Source: Takakia lepidozioides (lineage: Eukaryota; Streptophyta; Takakiopsida; Takakiales; Takakiaceae). From it: a stretch of 64,000 nt of DNA. The translations under genes were made by a program, and so were the position numbers. The notes beneath the pieces are model-generated. The model worked only from the letters and a program-made list of their open reading frames with translations, made no database searches and was not told the origin of the DNA. Positions 1 to 12,308 of the stretch are shown here, piece after piece. Location of the stretch: NCBI GenBank assembly GCA_030704615.1, contig CM060732.1:79314171-79378170 (forward strand), read 5' to 3'. Numbering within the stretch: position 1 is the stretch's first letter; each line of letters opens with the position of its first letter.

Positions 1-139
1 TACCCTACTCTAACAGAAACTAATTTTATGATGTCCATAGGGAGACCAAACCCAAGAGAACAAACAAAGGAACACAAATGACAAACATCGACCACGGTAG
101 AAATTATTTAGGGCAACACAGAATCCAGACAAGGATTGG

Positions 140-1206
140 TTATAATTGAAAAAGGGCGAGACAAGTAACATTAACACCAAAAGAATGAAAAAGACAAATC
201 ACATTGACAGGGAGCCTGCTACGATACCTTTTAGGATCTTTCCAGAGCAACTCATAAATAACCTTCTTCAATCTCCCAGTGGATATTTTGCGGATACCCC
301 ACTTGCTGTACAAGTAATAGCGCTCTCGCATGCTAGAATGTGTTGTTATGTTGGTGTAGATGATATCCCTTTGTTGTTTGACTCGATCTTTCATCGTGTC
401 GCGGTTTTCGAGTCTCTCCAGAAGTCTCTCAATGCTCTGGATTTCCCAAGCAATTGTTGGTGGCCCATTGAGCAGTGGCACATCATATGCCAGTCTCACC
501 TGTTGTGGGCCAACTTTTTCTAAAATGGTAGAAGAAGATAATTGCAGTGTGCTATCAAACAGACACGACCTGTTTTTGAACGTAGCACGCATTCCCTTCC
601 CCTATCCGACTTTCACACATGCATTTCAGTCCCCCAGGAAAAATTATGGGAGTCCAACATGTCCACATTTCAATGCAAGCCATAACTTAAAGAGCAATGT
701 CCTGGAGTATAACCCTGTTGTGTAAAGACACTCTGAACTACATGTGCTCACTATTAGTAAATAAAATTGACTCTCTCTCAGCAACAAGATTATTCTATGG
801 GTTCACATAGCAGTATTCACAAAATGCATGTGCAGGTATACCAGTTGTGTACATAACATAACTTGGTCTATCTGAGAGGATGAGAGATATGTGAAGTGAA
901 ACAAAGGCCGCAGTTTGAAATGGCTCCTACAGAGAGATATAAAAACACTACCTCGTGGGCAAGGTAACTCGAATCAGCAACCAGACGCTTATACTTGAAA
1001 GACCTGGTCAGAAGATCGACACATTGCTCCTCCCATAGCCTGCAAAGGTCATGGAGGGAAGGCAAAGGATGCCCAGCAGCTGCTCTCATGCCACAAACCC
1101 ATGTGCAAGCTCGCTGCAAACTGGGTAGCGACTCATTGCTGTACGTCGGAAACACAGGACCGCAATTGTTTTCTGGAGACCCAAAGCATTCGACCACCCT
1201 GGATTC
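140..1206 (-). CDS. C-terminal exons of lysozyme/IQ gene; kinesin NACK-like C-terminal domain (partial)
   Basis: Two coding blocks on the minus strand continue the gene at 7941-1665. The first (about 1206-952, acceptor CAG before GAATCC, donor GAG/GTAGTG) encodes SLHDLCRLWEEQ followed by a stretch ending SSYLAHE. The second (about 590-200) encodes a charged coiled-coil-like segment, then RERYYLYSKWGI and ELLWKDPKR, with a donor AAAAG/GTATCG. This order (LW...C...HR-like segment, acidic linker, coiled helix, LYxKWGI, LWxDP) resembles the C-terminal DUF3490 domain of plant KIN7/NACK kinesins, which binds a MAPKKK; the resemblance is from memory and remote. No motor domain is present in the window. 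The last exon may run past the left edge. The acceptor of the second block is uncertain. Confidence 0.45.
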
Positions 1207-1664
1207 CTGCGTGGTCTGTGTCACTGCTTTGTTCCTACACCAGCCTGAATACCTTCGAGTATTGCCTGATGAGCAACAATAATTATCTGCCTCCAAGCGT
1301 TGTCTGGGAGAATCCTTGCAAATAAACAGTGTGCCAGAGTAATTTCTTGGACGTTTCTGCAGTCAATTTGCTGGAAAGGGTAAGATACTCTCAATCTTGT
1401 AGGGGTCTTAAAATACTAAACTGTGTCCTCATCCACAACAACTTTTCCTGCCAGCTCTGCCATACAAAAGAATGGACATTCAATAGCAACAGCATGGAAA
1501 CGCTGAACAAATTGATTATCCTATTCTCTTCCAAGATTGGATTTGAACATTGCACGCATATAGACCCCACCAAGGAGAAGTACTTATAGGACACTTGTAC
1601 TCCATAAAATTTTATGTAAAAGCTATGTTACCATAGCAACCCCTCACCATTCTAAAACTTTTAC

Positions 1665-4283
1665 CTTTTCCAGCCTTTTAATCCAGCAATCAGCATGAGA
1701 TGGTCGGGCCGTCCCAGTGGATGCAACACTCTCACTGTCAGAATCGCGATCACTGCCGTGCAAAAAGTGAGCCGATGATGGATCTCGACTATACAGGAAA
1801 AATGTCGTAGAATTTGAACTTGACTGGTCCTGATTCAATGATGTGGGAGATTTGGTATCTGTAGAAGTTAGGTCTGAGTGTTCAGAATCTGGAGAAGAGG
1901 GACCAGGATGCAAGCTCACATGTTCCTTCTTCCTTTTGGAAGGGGTGAGATCAACTTTTGAGTTTGTTTGTGTAAAAGAGTTCTCTCTGCAAGTTGAGAT
2001 ATCCAGTCCCTCGCTTCCATCCACACTGATCCTTCCACTGGAATCACGTCCTTGCTCCTTGCAGCAGCTCCAGCCAGGCTTAGGTTCAAGCAGCGTGGTA
2101 CACTGCAGGAAAGTTGGACCCACCAGAGCCTCTTTTGCAACAGAATCAGATAGCTCCGTGTGCAACAAATCCTGCCAATCACTTAGAGATGATACAAGTG
2201 ACTTGCCTGCCATAATGTAGGCAGCAATATCCGCAGCCAGTTGCATTGGATCTCGAAGCTCCATAGTACCACCTTGCTCTTGGCCTGGCTTTTTGTATAC
2301 CTCAAATTTGCCCCCTGATGTTCTCCAATGATATCCCTGAACCCAAGGCTTGCTGGTTGTCCATGAGCACACTTCTGGAAGAGATGAAAACCCTTCCAAT
2401 ATCCCGTCAATAGGAGCCAGTCTTTCAGAATCCAAGTCATAGGTACTAGACTTTCCATCTCCTGGTAGTTCTGCTAATGCCTCAACCTTATTCAAGTTTG
2501 AATTGTTCTCTGAAGTCTTTTGTTTGCGAAATATCTCACAGGCCGATCGTAGTGCATCAATACCTGGCTGCAAGGCAGCTAAACTCGGTATTATGAAATG
2601 TGGAAGCACACAGTTTTCTAGCATTCGTGATCCTGATTCTTCTGCAGAGGGATTCAGGTGCCGCTCATCTGGGGTGCACATCTTGCCTTTGTCAGCATTT
2701 TTCTCGAAGATTTTTAAGCCTGGGGAATCTCCTATGCAAGCTTTCTCACCAACATCATGCAGCTCTTCAAGATCAAAATCGAGCTTTTTGGCATAGCCAT
2801 CAATTAACGACAAGTTATCCCCCTTCCAACCTGGTAAAACCTGGCCACTGTCAGAAACTGTACCCTGGAATCTACCCTGTGAGAGTGTGCCTGATCCAGG
2901 TGCAACAGTGTCCCTAAGGGCTCCAGCTGATGTTAAAATTGCACGTGGTAGCTCCAAGGACTCTGACAATGTAACTCCAGGGACTGCCCCATGTTGGAAC
3001 AGCTTTTCGAGCTCATCCAGTAGTTCCTCTTCCATGGATGGAGAGAAAGGAGATTCCATGCCCCCATCGTCAGAGGAAAGTAAAGCCTTGATGGATGGAG
3101 GAGTCAACTCGACCGTTTCAATGTCAGTGCAAGTGAACATCTTCTGAAGCCGTGGGGGCGATTCAGCATTTGTTGCATCCGTTTCAATTGGAGGCCCGGG
3201 GAGAGACATGGTGCTTCTAACACTGTTTGTTGAGACCCTCCCCTCAGAAGATGTGAAGCTGCCAGCTATGGTGGAGTAACAATTCGTTCTAACAGAAGGG
3301 GAAACCGCTGCTGTTTCCAAACTTGTAGATTCAGACTCTATGGAAGAGAGGAACGAATCGAAGCTTTCCACATCTAGGAAAGTCTGCCCATCTTCAAGTG
3401 AGTAGGAGTTTTCGCCACTCACCACGTCTTTGGAGTTCAGCTCGCTGTTAGGTGAAGGAGGATCAAAATCTGAAAGCCACGATACAGGAGGCAATGGTGG
3501 AGGAGTTTCGGATTCTGTATTGATCCATTTTGTGGCAGGAGACTGGAATGATTCAATTCTTCCAAGAGCTGAAGAAGCCCACTCCCTGGTAGGTGAAGGG
3601 GGCCATTCAACTTCCCCTGCATCTGAAGAAGCCTGGGCACAAACAAGTGAGAGGGAAGATTTTACTGTTCCCATATTAGAGGATATCCATCCCCTGATGG
3701 GTGTGGGGGGCAGTGATTTTTCACTGCTAATGTTTGTGAAGGCCACTTCTGTCGTGGGTGAGGAGGTGGGATCTTCAACACTCCATGCATCTGAACCGTT
3801 CCAGATCTTGCAAGGTGATGAAGGGTGAGGCTCCAAGCCCTCATCATTGATGACTTCACAGTTTTGTGCAAGTAACTGGGGAAAGCTGAAGGACGATTGA
3901 TCTTGAGAGAACAGTTGCTCGGGGTGCACGGAAACAGTGTCAGTAATATCAATGTCGGTTGAAGGTGGTGTCTTGGCGCCAGAAGACTTAAATGCAGGTA
4001 AATTGTCCTTTGCAAGAATTGAATCTGTCCATATCCTCATCTGTGCGGACGCCTCTGTGCTGCTCACACTTGCCAAAATAGGTATGCTGGGAGAGCTGAA
4101 GCTTTCTTTTTCCCTTGAGTGCAACCCACTGATTGTCTGCCAGGGAATTTCAACGACAACCTCTGCGCCATAGCCATTCTTCTCCTCTTCACTGAGGCAC
4201 TGTGAATTATTTTGCAACGATGATTCGAGATTGAAGTCACCTTTCTCTGATGACAGGCAGCTCTCACATGGAGAGTCCACGAA
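1665..4283 (-). CDS. Large disordered Ser/Pro-rich exon of the lysozyme/IQ gene
   Basis: A single open exon of 873 codons, phase 0 at both ends: acceptor TTGCAG before TTCGTGGAC (4283), donor GAAAAG/GTAAAAG (1665). Composition is Ser, Pro, Glu and Asp rich with few hydrophobic clusters, so it is probably disordered. The N-terminal half carries spaced repeats of the type PPSPTREW and PPTPIRGW, each followed by a Ser-rich spacer, which look like possible proline-directed phosphorylation sites. A basic patch (SKRKKEH) near the C-terminus could be a nuclear signal. I recognise no enzyme domain. It links the IQ exons (upstream, 4722-6432) to the NACK-like exons (downstream, below 1206). Its length, phase fit and lack of stops support real coding. 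Confidence 0.7.
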
Positions 4284-4721
4284 CTGCAATCAGGTGTGCT
4301 ACTTAGAATTAAAACAACAACAGTACACTGAGCATGCAAAGACCCATGAGCTTAAATTCCCAAAAAGTGTGAGAAAGAAGCTTGCGAGAACACTGAAGTC
4401 CCACTCAAACGTAACGATCGAGCTAAAAGTTACATGTCACATCAATTCATTAATAAACAGTCAGAACCGAATTCAAAGGGCATGTTGGCAACCTATTAAC
4501 GAAGCACAGTCTCAAACAGCTTGCTAGAGATTATGTCCTGCTAAAGAACGGTTGAGACCTATTACAGCATGACCACTTTCTTTCTACAAGCCTTTCTGAT
4601 ATGGTGTTTTTGAAAAGTACAAGCTGCACTAGAAGAATGGCAATGTCATTGATGTACAAATCATATGTTTTCTCCAGAAATGGCATCATATGCAGCGGTA
4701 AGTCAGGATATAGAAACTCAC

Positions 4722-6432
4722 ATCCCCACAGAAAGATAGTCCATCTTTTGCTGTCTTGCTAGGTGACAGAGGTTGTCCAACTGATTGTGGATATTCCGTA
4801 GAGATGTCAAGAACACTGCGGCGGCTACTGAATTGCAACTCTCCCTCTTCTCTTGCAGGAAGGAGTAAAGTTGCCAATTCGGTTAGGAGCTCATCTTCTC
4901 TGCTTTCTGAGATGCTTGCATCATAGAGGAAATCGATAGGGAACCCTGGCCTGTCGATGAAGATCACCCCTTTCTCACCTGGAATTGTCAATACTCATAT
5001 CAGCAATCAGTACCTCTGTAGTCTCAAAACTTGTAGAGGGAGCATCAGAGAAGCTTCCACATTGTCTCTGAGACTACACCATAGAGCCAACTCCCCAAAG
5101 GGACATGTAACCAACCTTCACCTCTCACTGTGTCAACAATCCACCTTCTACTTTGACCCATGGGCCATTTGGGCACCCAGTGCATGTCAGAAAGTTTCTT
5201 TCTTGCTTGCAGAGTTTGTCAGGCAAGATGCTTAGCCCCTTTCCTTCGTATGGGCAACCCAACTCTGGGCAGTGAGCTAACCCATTTTCTCTTAGGTAGT
5301 TTCTAGTTGTTTCGAAACTTGGTGTGATTAAATATTTGGGCTTCTTGTAAACAATGCAGAGCTTCTTATATCCTCTTTCTTCAGCTCTGCTCGATTACAC
5401 TGAGGAGCAGGGTCAATGACCAACAAGGCTCCTGCAAGCAATTGTAATGATGACACTTCCCACCTCTCTGTGACTCACACTAAACCCACAAAAAATCCTG
5501 CTGGTTCTAATCACCTATCTTATGATCCCCAAGATGTACAATAGCTGAGGACACATAAGAACTGAGCAAGGTTTTCACAGCAACCCACCAATACTGTCCT
5601 CCTCGAGAAAACACCATGCACTATTGATTGCCAAATCAGCATGTAGGTTTGCTTCTTTGACTGCTTGGGCTCCTCCATCAGACACATCTACTCCATTGGA
5701 AATCTCCTCAATCTCACAATTCAGTCTTCCAGAGAAACCAGCAATGGCACGGCTTCTCAGCCTTCCATGCTGCCGCCATCTTTGTTGAATAACTAGGGCC
5801 AATCTGTAAAGTTTTTGGTACCATGTTCTGGCCATTCGCATTCGCCAAAATGCCTGCAGGGACAATTGTTGAGCCAAAATAGAAAAAACTCAAGCCAATC
5901 CATATGAGCAGAGAGTCGAGAGAGAGGTAGTGCTGAGAGAACCCACTTTCTGGATTAAAAAATACCATTGATGGACTACAGCATCCACGCCAGTGCAGGC
6001 ATACATAAATCTGAGGGACCCAGTTCCTAACCCGTGTTTAGACTAAATCATCACTAACCTGAAGAACAATTGCAGCTTTTTCTCTTTTGGCCGACCAAGG
6101 GAATTTCCAGTAACCAAAATGGAGCGCACTCTTCAAGGATACGCGATCGGAGCTTGCATCATCAATCAATCCTCTTTTATGGATCCTTGTCTGAGACATA
6201 CGCAGAATGGAAGGAGACATTTGCTTGATATCGACTGCTTTTGGAAGGGTCTGAGAACTGCCTCCCACCCTATGAAGCCCCCCTTTCAAAGATCTCCGCA
6301 GTCTGGCTTTGCGTTGTGGGGTACCCAATCTGCTGAGGGTGTTGGTTATTGCTGCTAGTGCTGGCCTGCCTGATTTGACCACCATGGTGAGCGCCTTCTT
6401 CTTGTCAGTTTGAGTCAAGGGCTTTAAAACCG
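4722..6432 (-). CDS. IQ-motif exons of the lysozyme/IQ gene
   Basis: Three exons: 6432-6059, 5853-5589 and 4978-4722, all with GT-AG borders and matching phases (0, 1, 0). The splice at 6059/5853 creates KAAIVLQ-AFWRMRMARTW, and 20 residues on lies LALVIQQRWRQHGRLRSR; both fit the IQ calmodulin-binding pattern (IQxxxRGxxxR, relaxed). The preceding exon is strongly basic (TPQRKARLRRSLK). The third exon is acidic (SISESREDELLTEL). The phase-1 start at 6432 joins in frame to the lysozyme-like exon ending at 6744, skipping a stop-containing alternative acceptor near 6563. The calmodulin link is family knowledge; the joining of the two halves is an inference from phase. Confidence 0.6.
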
Positions 6433-6743
6433 CTGCCATCCAGGGAATCAACCAGTTGGTTAGAATCCAGTCTTGAGTTGTGTTATCTACCCTAAGGATA
6501 CTTGAGGTTATAAAAGCGCAGGTACAGGACAGATCTTTATGCTGCCAATGTGGCATCGTCTTACTTATCTGCATGCAGAGTGTACAATCAAGTATGTAGA
6601 GCAGTGGAACCGAGGGGGCTTGAGCTTGAGGTCAGACTCAATTGCTCCAAATATGCTGCTTTACTAGAGAGAATTAAGGATCTAGAATGATTGCTTTGGG
6701 AATAAATGAAGCAGTTGAATCTGAAAAAAAGCATAGAAACTAC

Positions 6744-7941
6744 CAGCCTTGGAGTCAACACCCATGTACTTGGAAAAGGAAAGGGCTCTCTTTGTTGCCG
6801 TAGAACTAACAGCTTGGGGCTCGCGCTGCTGAAGGTGTCGCGACACTTTGCTCCAGTAGTACACCGTCTTCCCCTTCCGAGGCCCTTGTGGACCCCCTGT
6901 ATGTCAAGATAGAGTGGATTACAGAATTATTTGGAGAATGTAGAATCAATTTAAACAGTCTCAAATGGAAGGAACAGAGTCAACACAGAAATTACTGGAT
7001 TTCTGTTGAGATAAAAAGGAGATTTACCATTGTGTGTCTTTGCAAGTGTTTCCCAGTCGCGCTTCACCAATGCATCTGGGCAGTACTTGAGCCAGTACGC
7101 TATCACTGTATTCTCGGCATGCTCCAAGTCCCTTAATCACCCAATGATCAACCTGGTCATTTCTAGTTACCTTCCCCTCATCAACTCACTTGAAAACAAT
7201 CATATTTCTTACTTCCCGTCCTTTTCAACAACACTCCAGCGACAACCGGCAATTCTACCCCCAAAAGTCTGTCCGCTTTCCAAAATCTGTCGCTCTCTCT
7301 GGCAGCGTCAACAAGACACACAATATCCTCTTTTTACTCGAGCCCCTCAGATGTGCCGAAACAATTAAATGTCCACAACGCTCCGGCAAGTGTACGCTTC
7401 TCTTTTCAATGCGATGATGTCCCCTAACCTCCCTGGACGTTATAAAGTTTCAGCCAGTTTCTGGCTCGCTGTCTCGATTTAGGAAAGGCCCCTAGCAATG
7501 AGAATCCATGTCGACAAAACTAGCTGGAGTGTACCTGCAAAGTGTCCAAGAAAAGGATTTCTTATGCTTCCAGGCATCGAGATGATACTGCTCAGAAATC
7601 TGCAGGGGTCCAATGCTAGCCCCATTATCACCATCAGGGCAATCCACACGATTACTGGATTCCACGAACCGCAACGCGTTCAAGAGGGGCCGAAGTGCGC
7701 GTCTACAGTCATGTAGTTTCCTGCGATTCTTTGCCTCCCCCAGCAGATGTAGTCCCAAGACTTTTGTTTTCTCCCATGGATTTGGTCGCCTCTTGCTGGA
7801 TAGCACAATCCCCTTCGCTTGTACCAACACCCGTGCCCGAGCTCTCCTCTTCTCGATGGACCGGGAAGGCTTGGGACTCGCTGGTGAGAGTCCTCTCCCT
7901 GGGAGACTTTCAGCAATTTGCGAGATACAATTGTGCGCCAT
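6744..7941 (-). CDS. i-type (destabilase) lysozyme-like N-terminal exons
   Basis: Three exons: 7941-7535, 7131-7028 and 6896-6744 (phases 2, 1, 1). Spliced, they give LNALRFVESSNRV, then GDNGASIGPLQIS, HLDAW, TVIAYWLKY, AKTHNGGPQGPRK and TVYYWSKV. This matches the i-type lysozyme/destabilase fold: the Glu of VES and the Asp of GDNG sit where the catalytic Glu and Asp of clam lysozyme lie, and HNGGP...YW is the usual C-terminal block. Family members cleave peptidoglycan or isopeptide bonds outside the cell, but this start (ATG at 7941, context TAAATGG) gives a basic N-terminus with no obvious signal peptide. Most disulfide cysteines of animal i-type lysozymes are absent. It is either a separate short gene or, as phases favour, the N-terminus of a fusion running to the left edge. 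Confidence 0.65.
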
Positions 7942-10900
7942 TTACGCTGAATGCTACTCCCTGTCACTCCGTCTGTCTTCCGAATAGCTGCGCAGGTTAA
8001 GCATGGTGAAACAAACTAATAAATATTTATTGTCGGTTAATTCTTCACATCCTGGAGGAGAAGATCGTGAGTTCCACTATGAGATGCTGACATCTTACAG
8101 CATTAGAGGCACCGCTGCATCAAACAATGCAAGAAGGAATATCAACGGAGAGGGGCCTGGATGTACGCAACATCAAAAGCTGCAAAAAACTCCTCAGTTC
8201 TTAGTGTTGGAAACACCGGCAAAAAGTAAATGAGGGAAACAGTCCAAACCTCGCAGGAGAATACATTACGAACTTCAGGAGCACACGATCTTGTCGGGTT
8301 GCAAGCTTGAGAAGAATTCTTGATCACTCCCAGATCATTGCTCAAGGGGAATTCGGAACATTGGGAGGCCTACCAGATTGCAGGATTTCTTTTTTCGCAA
8401 TGAACAAAAACTGGATGACAGGTGAACGCCTCATTGGCCCATTGAACGAAGAAAGTTCCCGCTGTGCCTGCCTTTCTTATTACGCCCCAAGATTTACAAC
8501 GTAAATACTACGAACTATGAACAAGCTCAAAGTCGCGTCGAAGTCTCCGGACCATCCCGACACTGCTGGTCTCGATTTATGAGTCTCCATTGCTCGAAAG
8601 AAGAAGCCGTTTGAGTGAAATACGCTTTTGAGGCGCATTATCTGCCTACAAATCCAGCCATCGAAAAGAAACAGACACTGGAGAGAGAATTTGACGAAGT
8701 CTTCATCCCGTCTATATCATGCAGCGCGGCTTTCAGATTGTAGCAGCATTGTCGGCAAACTCGACAGAAGGAACTGTAACGTATTTACAATGAAGAGAAA
8801 GAAAGAACTGGTTACCGCCAAGGGCCCCCGCCAGAACAGAACGAAGGAGACTAACACTTGAATATTTCAATACCTCGGACATGCATTCTTTTGACAGACC
8901 CCGAGCTAACGGAACCGAGACACAACATCGCCGCAGCTGCCAAAAACTCTGTAACAAAAAGGACAAAAACAGCTCGTACCAAAAGACTGGACATTGTCCA
9001 TAGGCAACCTGATACGGACGTCTTTCGCAATACGCCACTGAGAGAGACAGACGATTTTGGCTCCAGCTGAACAAGTGCCAAAGGATCCTACCAATTACAA
9101 AAAAAAAAACTGCTGAGAGTTGAGAGAGGCCTACTCACCTCGCCAAAGCTCAACAAAAGCCAGCGAGAAAACGAACACAACAGCCTGGAATGGAAGTTAT
9201 CCCACACAAGAATCGCACAAGCATGAATCCTCTGCCTCTGCAACATTCTCTCTCGCATCTACACCCCGCATTCAAGAAAACATGCGGGACAGAGAGATCA
9301 GCCGGTGCAGCAGGCCATCAAATCCACGCACTTAATTACCATTAAACCCCTCCGTAAAACCGTGAGCATTCCCCAGCCGCTCGTCCGCCATCCCGCCTCA
9401 TCGCAGCCGTCCATCAGAGCATCATACCGCGTATGTAGAAGATACTCCGTCCCGCATTCATCGTAGAGTCATTCCCACGCGTTCGAAATTTGAATTCGTG
9501 TTAACGAACACTGGGCCGTAATCGTGGTTAAGTAACCGCTTAGTGCCGGTCGGCGGTGGACTGGACGAGAAGTGGGACTCGTCGGATGCAGTTTTTGTCC
9601 GCCGCTCTGAGTGCAAAACAACAAACTGTTTTTGTCACTGGCACGCCTGAGCCAGTGACGATGGGGAAGAGGCAGGTCGAAGGGCTTCTAATTGGCGAAT
9701 TAGATTGATGGGATAATGTGATACGATGTGAGGTCTGTGTGCCAAAGGCTGTTTATCTGTTCCCAGACGACTGTCTCAGTCCAAATTTCTGGCGAGAAAA
9801 CGGTTGGAAATGGGTTCCAATGAATGCTTGAACATGGGTCCCAAGTTTAGTCGATTAGAGACAACTCATACATGGAGAAAACAGCACATTTGAGGTTGTT
9901 TTCCAGGGAATCAGGTGTTGAGCATCCTAAGCTTTGCAGTGGTGCGTCTCCATCTCTGTCATTCATAGTAATGAATCTGTTGAGTCCCCTATTGAATTTG
10001 CAGATGGAATATTAGTTGGCCTTTAGCATAGTTTTGGTTCAGCTGGGTTACCGAGTCTTGGCAAGTGCTGGAAAGAGTTTTGGGACTGTGAGCATGAAAT
10101 GAGATTTGATCATCATGCCACGGTTGTGTGGCAGATTTGAGACTGGGCCGGAGATTATACATCTGGATTTGCAAAGAGGATATGAACATTTCCTTTCATA
10201 CGTTGGAGGGATTTCTTTGAATTTCCCTACGAAAGAAGAAACTTGTGATGGGAATGAGCTTGAAACCTGAGAGTCGTTCTACATTTTCACCTGAAAACTT
10301 GAATGTGAAGATTTAGTAGTTGACATTGAACCCAGAGTAAAAAAAATACAAATAAATAAACCAGAATAATCATCAATTTTCCTTATCATTTTATGTTGTA
10401 TCTTCTACAATTGTTTGTTCACCTTCGTGGAGTGGTTGGAGAAGATGTTGGACATACCAGTTTGAATGTGATTGAGTTGGGCACAATCCGAGAGCATATT
10501 TTATTTTACAGAACCAAAAACTCATCTTTGAGCTGATAGCCAAAGAAGTTTTTGTATTCTCTTAAAGATTTACTAAGAAGATTTGATCTTTGGTTAGAGC
10601 CCGGGATATTCAGAAAAACAAATACAAGGAAAACAGCAAAGAGAAGAAAAATTGAACCTATGGTCGAACCTCAAAACTAACGGAGACTCCATTCCACAAT
10701 AACCAAGACTATCACCACCCTCTTGCAAATGTGTTTCTCTAGAAACCACCCGACTTTTTCCACAAATCCAGCCATATCCCAATCGCTCCACTCATCTGTT
10801 GATGGCTCATGTCTCATTTCAAGAACATTAACGTTGGTACTTCTTCTTGACCTTCTAAGTGGAGCAATTTGGAATTTTTGATTGAGGACATCAACTTCAT

Positions 10901-11335
10901 GCACAACGTTCAAAAGCTTAAAGTCGTCATTAGAGAAATGTTGATGAAGCGGGCTATCAGTATATGGGGGTGTAGGTTGTCCAAAGCATGATTGTATATG
11001 CAGAGGGTACACACATAGTGTAGAATCATGTATTAAACACCATGGTGTCGTCACAAGGCTCAATAAAGCGCTCTAGCTTACTCCGACTCTTTTGTTGGTT
11101 GTCACTACTCTGAACTACAGTAACGTTGTTTTCCAAAAGTCAATCGGTTATTTAATGTGTAGATATATAGGTACCCAGGGAACTATGACCATCAGAATTA
11201 GATGTCCAGTTTCCAAATGAAAGACAACAACTCTTCAAGGTGAGGTGACACCATAAGTTACACTTGTTTTGGCAATAGCTTTCATTTTCTTTTAAATAAT
11301 TCTAATATCCATAACTGACGAGATGCATTACTCTG
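7942..11335. other. Upstream/intergenic region, no recognised gene
   Basis: This holds the promoter side of the lysozyme/IQ gene (minus strand). Short open frames on both strands (for example 8628-8861, 8733-9074, 9120-9335, 10677-11063) match nothing I know and lack splice or codon support. The part from about 9350 to 9650 is richer in CG than its surroundings. From 9700 to 11300 the sequence is AT-rich without clear repeats. The minus frame at 10677-11063 has a basic stretch (LRRSRRSTN) that could be retroelement debris, but this is weak. Confidence 0.4.
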
Positions 11336-11560
11336 ATGAGGATTCTGACCAAGATTCTGATGATGAGTTATGAAGAGTCACTCAAGCTTGATGGGACGGT
11401 ATACCTTACAGATCGCAAATCAAACCTTACATATCCTCAATCACATGCAGGGGTTGACTTTGACTTCAGTCAGTTGCTGATCACTCTAGAGGAGGCCGGG
11501 ATTGACCGCCAAAAGCTGCAAACTGGTTACACACTGTTTGGTATGAGGAGGAAAAGGTGT
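11336..11560 (+). pseudogene. Open frame with DFSQLLITLEEAGI motif, copied at 21.9 kb
   Basis: The frame encodes DFSQLLITLEEAGIDRQKLQ. A related patch at about 21888-21930 encodes DFGELLATLEEAEILD. The family is unknown to me. The two patches flank the 10-kb TE cluster on the same strand, each near a GC-rich hairpin. They may be remnants of one TE-borne gene or of a host gene. Confidence 0.3.
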
Positions 11561-11659
11561 AGTGATGTGGTGAGTTCAGCTGATCAACAACTCATTGGTC
11601 CTAGTTGCTGCTTCTCTGATTCATACCAACGTATAATTACATGCATGGCAGTGGGTTCA

Positions 11660-11765
11660 CTTCGGTCCAACGACGCAATGGCGTGAGCCTTGCGCGTGAG
11701 CCTTGCGCGTGAGCGTACGCTCACGCAGGAGTGACGTGGCGTAAGCGTGCACCCAAGCTAATGTG
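11660..11765. repeat. GC-rich short repeats with 20-bp perfect palindrome
   Basis: GAGCCTTGCGCGT occurs twice in tandem and runs into the perfect palindrome GCGTGAGCGTACGCTCACGC (about 11709-11728), followed by GACGTGGCGT. A second GC-rich inverted repeat with the same arm (GCGTGAGCGC-TGTT-GCGCTCACGC) and the same GACGTGGCGT lies at about 21844-21876. The pair could be remains of element termini on either side of the 11.7-21.9 kb cluster. Confidence 0.55.
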
Positions 11766-11769
11766 GCAT

Positions 11770-12300
11770 GAGCGTGATGTCAGCATGTTGATATGGCGAC
11801 AAATGTTGACGTGGCACTGCGCCGTCATCTGCCAGATCAGCATGAACATGCGCCGCCTATAACCGAGGATGGTCCTATGACCGTGGGATTAATGTAGGGA
11901 ATCCTTGGCTGAATACAATCAAGAAACCATGAGGCCTACAATTGTAGTATCCAACATTGTGCAATTATAATTGTTTGTTTCAATTTTACAATTACAATGA
12001 CGAGAAAATATCCTCACAAAGTGTGCACCATAGAGGCTGCCACGGGAAGATCTTGCTCCATTCCCAAATAACAATGAGAGTTAGGATCATCTTCAAAAGA
12101 TGGTTACAGTGCATAGCGACAGGAAAACATGTAGACTTCGAAAGGTGCAATGATGCATGTGCTTTTAAAAGTGGTCACTTAGAGCTCACTCAGTATAGTT
12201 GGAAGCATAATGGAGGGATAAGCGATGCCATATCATTGCACCGCCGACACTGTTGCAAACGAATTGATTTGAATTGAATTTCCATGACAATGTTGCAAAT
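11770..12300. other. No recognised gene
   Basis: AT-rich spacer between the GC-rich palindrome and the 3' end of the Mutator-like transposase. An open frame at 11957-12277 on the plus strand matches nothing I recognise. It probably belongs to the decayed transposon. Confidence 0.35.
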
Positions 12301-12308
12301 TGCACATT

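Noticed and set aside
8628-9335. Short plus- and minus-strand frames as a small gene upstream of the lysozyme-like gene
   Set aside because: No similarity, no splice support and several overlapping frames of similar length.
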